64,000 bases of DNA from Leifsonia sp. fls2-241-R2A-40a. Its GTDB lineage: Bacteria; Actinomycetota; Actinomycetes; Actinomycetales; Microbacteriaceae. The position numbers and the translations under genes were made by a program. Shown piece after piece: positions 59,681-64,000 of this stretch. The stretch lies in assembly GCF_030209575.1 (NCBI RefSeq), contig NZ_JARVRS010000001.1, positions 682,001-746,000 of the forward strand, read 5' to 3'. How positions within the stretch are numbered: position 1 is the stretch's first letter; each line of letters opens with the position of its first letter. Below the pieces are notes generated by a model. It made no database searches, was not told the origin of the DNA, and saw only the letters and a list, made by a program, of their open reading frames with translations.

Positions 59681-61165
59681 TCAGGCGGGGATGAGCGTGT
59701 ACTTGGTGCTCAGGTACTCGTTGATGCCCTCGAGACCGCCCTCGCGGCCCAGACCGGACTGCTTGACCCCGCCGAACGGCGCAGCCGCGTTGGAGACGAG
59801 TCCGGTGTTGAGCCCCATCATGCCCGTGTCGATCCGGTCGATCATCCGCTGACCGCGGGCGAGGTCGCGGGTGAACACGTAGCCGACGAGCCCGTACTCG
59901 GTGGAGTTCGCCGCGGCGACCGCCTCGTCCTCGGTGGAGAAGGTGCTGATCGCGAGGATCGGCCCGAAGATCTCCTCGCGGAGCAGCTCGCTGCCGGGCT
60001 GCACATCCACGATCACGGTCGGCTCGAAGAAGAACCCGTCGCCCTCGGGAGCGTTGCCGCCCGTGAGCACCCGTGCTCCGCGCGTCACCGCGTCCTCGAC
60101 CAGCGCGGACATGGAGGCGACCGCCCGGTCGTCGATCAGCGGGCCGATGGTGATCCCGTCGTCTGTTCCGCGACCGATCCGGAGCGCCTCCACCTTCGCG
60201 GTGACGCGGCGCGCGAACTCCTCGGCCACCGACTCGTGGACGATGAAGCGGTTCGCGGCGGTGCAGGCCTGGCCGATGTTGCGGAACTTCGCGAGCATCG
60301 CACCCTCGACCGCCTTGTCCAGGTCGGCGTCCTCGAACACGACGAACGGCGCGTTGCCGCCGAGCTCCATCGAGGTGCGGAGGACGTTCTGACCGGCCTG
60401 CGCGAGCAGCGAGCGGCCGACCGGCGTCGAGCCCGTGAACGACAGCTTCCGGAGGCGCGGATCGGCGATGATCGGCTCGGACACCGTACGCGCCGTGCTG
60501 GTCGGGATGACGTTGACGACGCCCTCGGCCACACCGGCGTCGGTCAGCAGCTGCGCGAAGAACAGCGTGGTGAGCGGCGTCAGCTCGGCGGGCTTCACCA
60601 CGACGGTGCAGCCGGCCGCCAGCGCGGGGGCGATCTTCCGGGTCGCCATCGCGAGCGGGAAGTTCCACGGCGTGATCAGGAAGGACGGCCCGACCGGACG
60701 GTGCGAGACGACCATGGTGCCGGTGCCCTCGGGGTTCTGCCCGAAGCGGCCGGAGATGCGGACCGCCTCCTCGGAGAACCAGCGCAGGAACTCGCCGCCG
60801 TAGGTGACCTCGCCGTTGGCCTCGGCGAGCGGCTTGCCCATCTCGAGGGTCATCAGCAGCGCGAAGTCGTCGCGGCGCTCCTGCAGCAGGTCGAATGCGC
60901 GGCGGAGGATCTCGCCGCGGACGCGGGGCGCGGTGGCGGCCCACTCGTCGGCGGCGGCGACCGCGGCATCCAGCGCTCGCATCCCGTCCTCAGGGGAGGC
61001 GTTCGCGATGCGCTTGATGACGCGCCCGGTCGCGGGGTCCTGCACCTGGATCTGCTCGCGGGTGCCCGCCTCCCACCGGCCGCCGATGAACAGGCCGTCG
61101 GGGACGCGGGCGAGCAGCTCGGACTCGCGTGCAGTGAGCTCGGCGGTGGTGTCGACGATGGTCAT
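59681..61165 (-). CDS. gabD: NAD(P)-dependent succinate-semialdehyde dehydrogenase
   Basis: A 494-residue aldehyde dehydrogenase, second step of GABA catabolism (succinate semialdehyde to succinate). The catalytic Cys is in NIGQACTAANRF near residue 301 and the general-base Glu in MELGGNAP near 268; the cofactor region is SFTGSTPVGRSLL. The start overlaps the gabT stop by four bases, consistent with coupled translation. Confidence 0.93.
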   Translation of the reverse strand: MTIVDTTAELTARESELLARVPDGLFIGGRWEAGTREQIQVQDPATGRVIKRIANASPEDGMRALDAAVAAADEWAATAPRVRGEILRRAFDLLQERRDDFALLMTLEMGKPLAEANGEVTYGGEFLRWFSEEAVRISGRFGQNPEGTGTMVVSHRPVGPSFLITPWNFPLAMATRKIAPALAAGCTVVVKPAELTPLTTLFFAQLLTDAGVAEGVVNVIPTSTARTVSEPIIADPRLRKLSFTGSTPVGRSLLAQAGQNVLRTSMELGGNAPFVVFEDADLDKAVEGAMLAKFRNIGQACTAANRFIVHESVAEEFARRVTAKVEALRIGRGTDDGITIGPLIDDRAVASMSALVEDAVTRGARVLTGGNAPEGDGFFFEPTVIVDVQPGSELLREEIFGPILAISTFSTEDEAVAAANSTEYGLVGYVFTRDLARGQRMIDRIDTGMMGLNTGLVSNAAAPFGGVKQSGLGREGGLEGINEYLSTKYTLIPA

Positions 61166-62523
61166 GCGCCCGCCACCGCCTCCGCGACGACGTCGAGACC
61201 CTCGATGAGCAGGTGGTCCGGGATGCTCAGCGGCGGGAGGAAGCGGATCACGTTGCCGTAGGTGCCGCAGGTGAGCAGCACGACACCGGCGGCGTGTGCC
61301 GCGGCGGCGACCTTGGCGGTCAGCGCAGCGTCCGGCTCGCCGGTCTCGGCGTCGACGAGCTCGATCGCGACCATGGCGCCGCGGCCGCGCACCTCGGCGA
61401 CCCGGGCGTCGGCGTCGCGGAGGGCGCCGAGCTTCTCGAACAGGATGTCGCCGATCTGGCGGGCGCGAGCAGCGAGGTCCTCCTGCTCGTACGTCTCAAT
61501 GGCGGCGAGCGCTGCGACACAGGCGAGCGGGTTGCCGCCGTAGGTGCCGCCGAGACCGCCGACCTGCGGGGCGTCCATGATCTCGGCGCGGCCGGTGACC
61601 GCGGAGAGCGGCAGGCCGCCCGCGATGCCCTTGGCGGTGACGATCAGGTCGGGCTCGATGCCGAACTGCTCGGAGGCGAACATGGTGCCGGTGCGGGCGA
61701 AGCCGGTCTGCACCTCATCGGCGATGAAGACGACGCCGTTCGCGTTCGCCCACCGCTGGAGCGCCGGGAGGAAGCCGTCGGCGGGGACGATGAAGCCGCC
61801 CTCGCCCTGGATGGGCTCGATGATCAGGGCGGCCAGGTTGGCGGCGCCGATCTGCTTCTCGATCATGGAGATGGCCCGCTTGGCCGCCTCCGCGCCGGAG
61901 AGTCCGCCGTCGCGCAGCGGGTAGCTCAGGGGTGCGCGGTAGATCTCGGGGGCGAACGGGCCGAAGCCGTTCTTGTATGGCTGGTTCTTCGCGGTGAGGC
62001 CCATCGTGAGGTTGGTGCGGCCGTGGTAGGCGTGGTCGAACGCGACGACCGCCTGCTTGCCCGTGTAGTGGCGCGCGATCTTCACCGCGTTCTCGACGGC
62101 CTCGGCGCCCGAGTTGAACAGGGCGCTGCGCTTGTCGAAGTCGCCGGGGGTGAGCCGGTTGAGCGCCTCCGCGACGTCGACGTAGGAGTCGTAAGGAGCG
62201 ACCGTGAAGCAGGTGTGCGTGAACGCGGCGACCTGCGCGGTGACGGCCTCGACGATGCGCGGGGCGGAGTTGCCGACGCCGGTCACGGCGATGCCGGAGC
62301 CGAAGTCGATGAGCGAGTTGCCATCCACATCCACCAGCACGCCGCCTCCGGCAGCGACCGTGTACACGGGGATGGTGGCGCCGACGCCCGCGGCGACGGC
62401 CTTAGCCTTGCGCTCCGCGCGCTTGCGCGACTCGGGGCCGGGGATCGGGGTGACGAGCCGGCGCTCCTGCGGGAGCGAGGGTCCGCCGACGGGAGTGTCG
62501 ATGGCGGTGTCGAGGATGGTCAT
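61162..62523 (-). CDS. gabT: 4-aminobutyrate aminotransferase
   Basis: A 453-residue PLP class-III aminotransferase that moves the GABA amino group to 2-oxoglutarate. Typical motifs are FGSGIAVTGVGN, ALFNSGAEAVENAVKIAR, FIADEVQTGFARTG and the PLP Lys in VTAKGIAGGLP near residue 296. The ATG at 62523 follows TACATT by exactly six bases: leaderless, which rules out the longer frame. It is divergent from the PucR regulator. Confidence 0.95.
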   Translation of the reverse strand: MTILDTAIDTPVGGPSLPQERRLVTPIPGPESRKRAERKAKAVAAGVGATIPVYTVAAGGGVLVDVDGNSLIDFGSGIAVTGVGNSAPRIVEAVTAQVAAFTHTCFTVAPYDSYVDVAEALNRLTPGDFDKRSALFNSGAEAVENAVKIARHYTGKQAVVAFDHAYHGRTNLTMGLTAKNQPYKNGFGPFAPEIYRAPLSYPLRDGGLSGAEAAKRAISMIEKQIGAANLAALIIEPIQGEGGFIVPADGFLPALQRWANANGVVFIADEVQTGFARTGTMFASEQFGIEPDLIVTAKGIAGGLPLSAVTGRAEIMDAPQVGGLGGTYGGNPLACVAALAAIETYEQEDLAARARQIGDILFEKLGALRDADARVAEVRGRGAMVAIELVDAETGEPDAALTAKVAAAAHAAGVVLLTCGTYGNVIRFLPPLSIPDHLLIEGLDVVAEAVAGA

Positions 62524-62615
62524 GTGTCGAATGTAGGAAGTCGGCGCGCGAAGACGCCTGGACACGACGTACAATCGCTCCGCCGGGGATCGACACCCTG
62601 GCGGATGGAGCCTCA

Positions 62616-64000
62616 TGCCCGCGACTCTCACCCAGCTCCTGGCGCGCCCCGAGCTGGGCCTGCGGCTGCTCACGCCGAGCAGCGTCGGCGACCCGGACGC
62701 CCCGCTTGCGTGGGCGCACAGCTCGGACCTCCCCGACCCGACGCCGTTCCTGTCGCCGGGTCAGGTGCTGCTCGTGACGGAGCCGCCCGAGGACGCGGAG
62801 CCGTACGTGCGCCGGCTGGCGGAGCACGGGATCGCGGCGCTCGGCTTCGGGACAGAGGTCGTGCGCGACGGGACGCCCGCCAGTCTCGTCGAGGCGTGCA
62901 CGCGGCACGGGCTCCCGCTCTTCGAGGTGCCGTACCGGACGCCCTTCATCGCCGTCGTCCGCTTCGTCGCCGACCGGGTGGCCGCCGATGCGTACGCCCG
63001 CAGCACGTGGGCGTTGCGGGCCTCCCGCGCCATCTCGCTCGCCGCTCTCCGCCCGGACGCGCTCGGCGCCGTGCTGTCGGAGCTGTCGCGCCAGATCGAA
63101 CGGCCCGTCGCCCTGGTCGGAAGCGACGGCGCCGTCAGCCGCAGCTACCCCTCGGGGGGCTTGGATGCGCGGGCCCGCCGCGCGCTCGCGGAGGCCGCCG
63201 ATCCGCTGCTGCGGAGCGGACGCCGGGCAGCCGGGACGGTCGGCACGGACGCGGGCCCGTTCGCCCTGCAGACCCTGGGCGCCGCCGGACGCCTCCGCGG
63301 CGTGCTGGCCGTCGGGTCGGAGGCACTGGATGCGGCCGCGCAGCAGGTCGTGACCGGGGTCGTCGCCCTCGCCGGCCTGGCCCTCGAGCAGACGCGCGCG
63401 GCGGATGCGGCGCGGGCGCGCCTGCGGACCGCGGTCTGGCGCGCGCTGCTCGCGGGCGACACGGCGGTCGCCGCCTCCATCGCCGAACCGGTGCTGGGAG
63501 CGCTGCCCGCATCCCCTCTCCGCGTCGCGGTGCTCACCGGTGCCACGGTCGCCGCCGCGCTCGACTGGCTCGAGGCGAACGCCGACGGGTTCTTCGCACG
63601 CGACGGCTCGGACCTCGTCGTCCTCGGCGACGATGCGGCGGCGCTCGCCCTCGCCATGCGCTTCGACCTCCGCGGCGGGCTGTCGTCCAACGCCGGACTG
63701 GATGCGCTGCCCGCGGCGCTCGAGCAGGCGCACGCCGCGCGCAGCCGGGCCTCGGCGGACGATCCGGTCCCCTCCTTCGACGAGGTCGCTTCGGCGGGGA
63801 TGCTCGCCCTCCTCCACACGCCGGACGCGCGAGCGGTCGCGGTCACCGCGCTCCAGCCGCTGGTGGCGGCGGACCCGACGCTGCCGGGCGTCCTCCGCAC
63901 CTGGCTGGATGCGGACGGCGTCTACGACGTCGCCGCCCGTCAGCTCGGGATGCACCGTCACACCCTGCGCGCCCGTGTCGCGGAGGCGGAACGGCTGCTC
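62616..64000 (+). CDS. PucR-family regulator of GABA genes (cut by window edge)
   Basis: The visible 461 residues show the N-terminal PucR domain (about residues 10-120), a GGDEF-like middle region and, at the right edge, the PucR helix-turn-helix (DVAARQLGMHRHTLRARVAE). No stop codon is reached, so the protein extends past 64000. PucR-type GabR activates gabTD in Corynebacterium. The divergent position beside gabT suggests the same role; a TACAAT near 62568 may be its -10. Confidence 0.88.

Overview
The window is about 70% GC throughout, with dense coding on both strands, many GTG starts and many 1-4 nt start/stop overlaps. The tRNA-Trp, secE, nusG, rplK, rplA and rplJ, rplL genes, the L10/L7 leader, ECF41-type sigma logic, LacI/ROK/PucR regulators and very frequent leaderless starts point to a high-GC actinobacterium. 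The small envelope genes and sugar-use genes fit a Microbacteriaceae-like organism such as Leifsonia or a relative; that placement is inference. The window is ordinary chromosome: I see no phage, insertion sequence, integron or CRISPR array.

Layout. 1-2.75 kb: edge of an ABC exporter and a frameshifted OafA-type acyltransferase. 2.8-7.5 kb: sugar ABC importer (binding lipoprotein, two permeases, small membrane protein, LacI repressor) behind two LacI-like operators. 7.6-12.1 kb: MarR-DHA1 efflux pair, methyltransferase, and an SDR/sigma-factor pair whose promoters form a symmetric ECF41-type element. 12.2-18.3 kb: rplJL with attenuator leader, then a two-component system next to a FtsX/MacB-like ABC transporter. 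18.3-21.7 kb: pentapeptide-repeat protein, cysteine hydrolase, DedA protein, WYL regulator and VOC protein. 21.7-30.2 kb: a nine-gene sugar or glycoside module (four Gfo/Idh/MocA dehydrogenases, two TIM-barrel isomerase-like proteins, ThuA, ROK regulator). 30.2-35.6 kb: YqaJ nuclease, DUF998 protein, quinone oxidoreductase, GNAT enzyme and secreted S53 protease.

35.7-38.4 kb: rplA, rplK, nusG, secE and tRNA-Trp. 38.6-42.3 kb: LuxR/PspC-type envelope-stress two-component system and PspC protein. 42.3-49.8 kb: RecQ helicase with an apparent phosphoribosyltransferase-like tail, a Gly-rich protein, hadA/hadB-like dehydratases with murB, a highly expressed-looking 27-residue peptide gene, DUF5996 and DUF1275 proteins. 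49.8-56 kb: mannose-6-phosphate isomerase, orphan WXG100 protein, GIY-YIG protein, TetR/DHA2 efflux pair and Na+/H+ antiporter. 56.2-64 kb: Fur-catalase pair followed by a hairpin array, PhzF protein, a small helical protein and the GABA catabolic genes gabT-gabD with a divergent PucR regulator cut by the window edge.

Most regulators sit beside their probable targets: LacI/ABC, MarR/DHA1, TetR/DHA2, WYL/VOC, ROK/sugar genes, Fur/catalase, PucR/gabTD. The signals most worth following are the symmetric ECF41 promoter pair, the 27-residue peptide gene, the recurrent leaderless TANNNT-N6-start motif, and two convergent gene pairs that share DNA through low-complexity tails.
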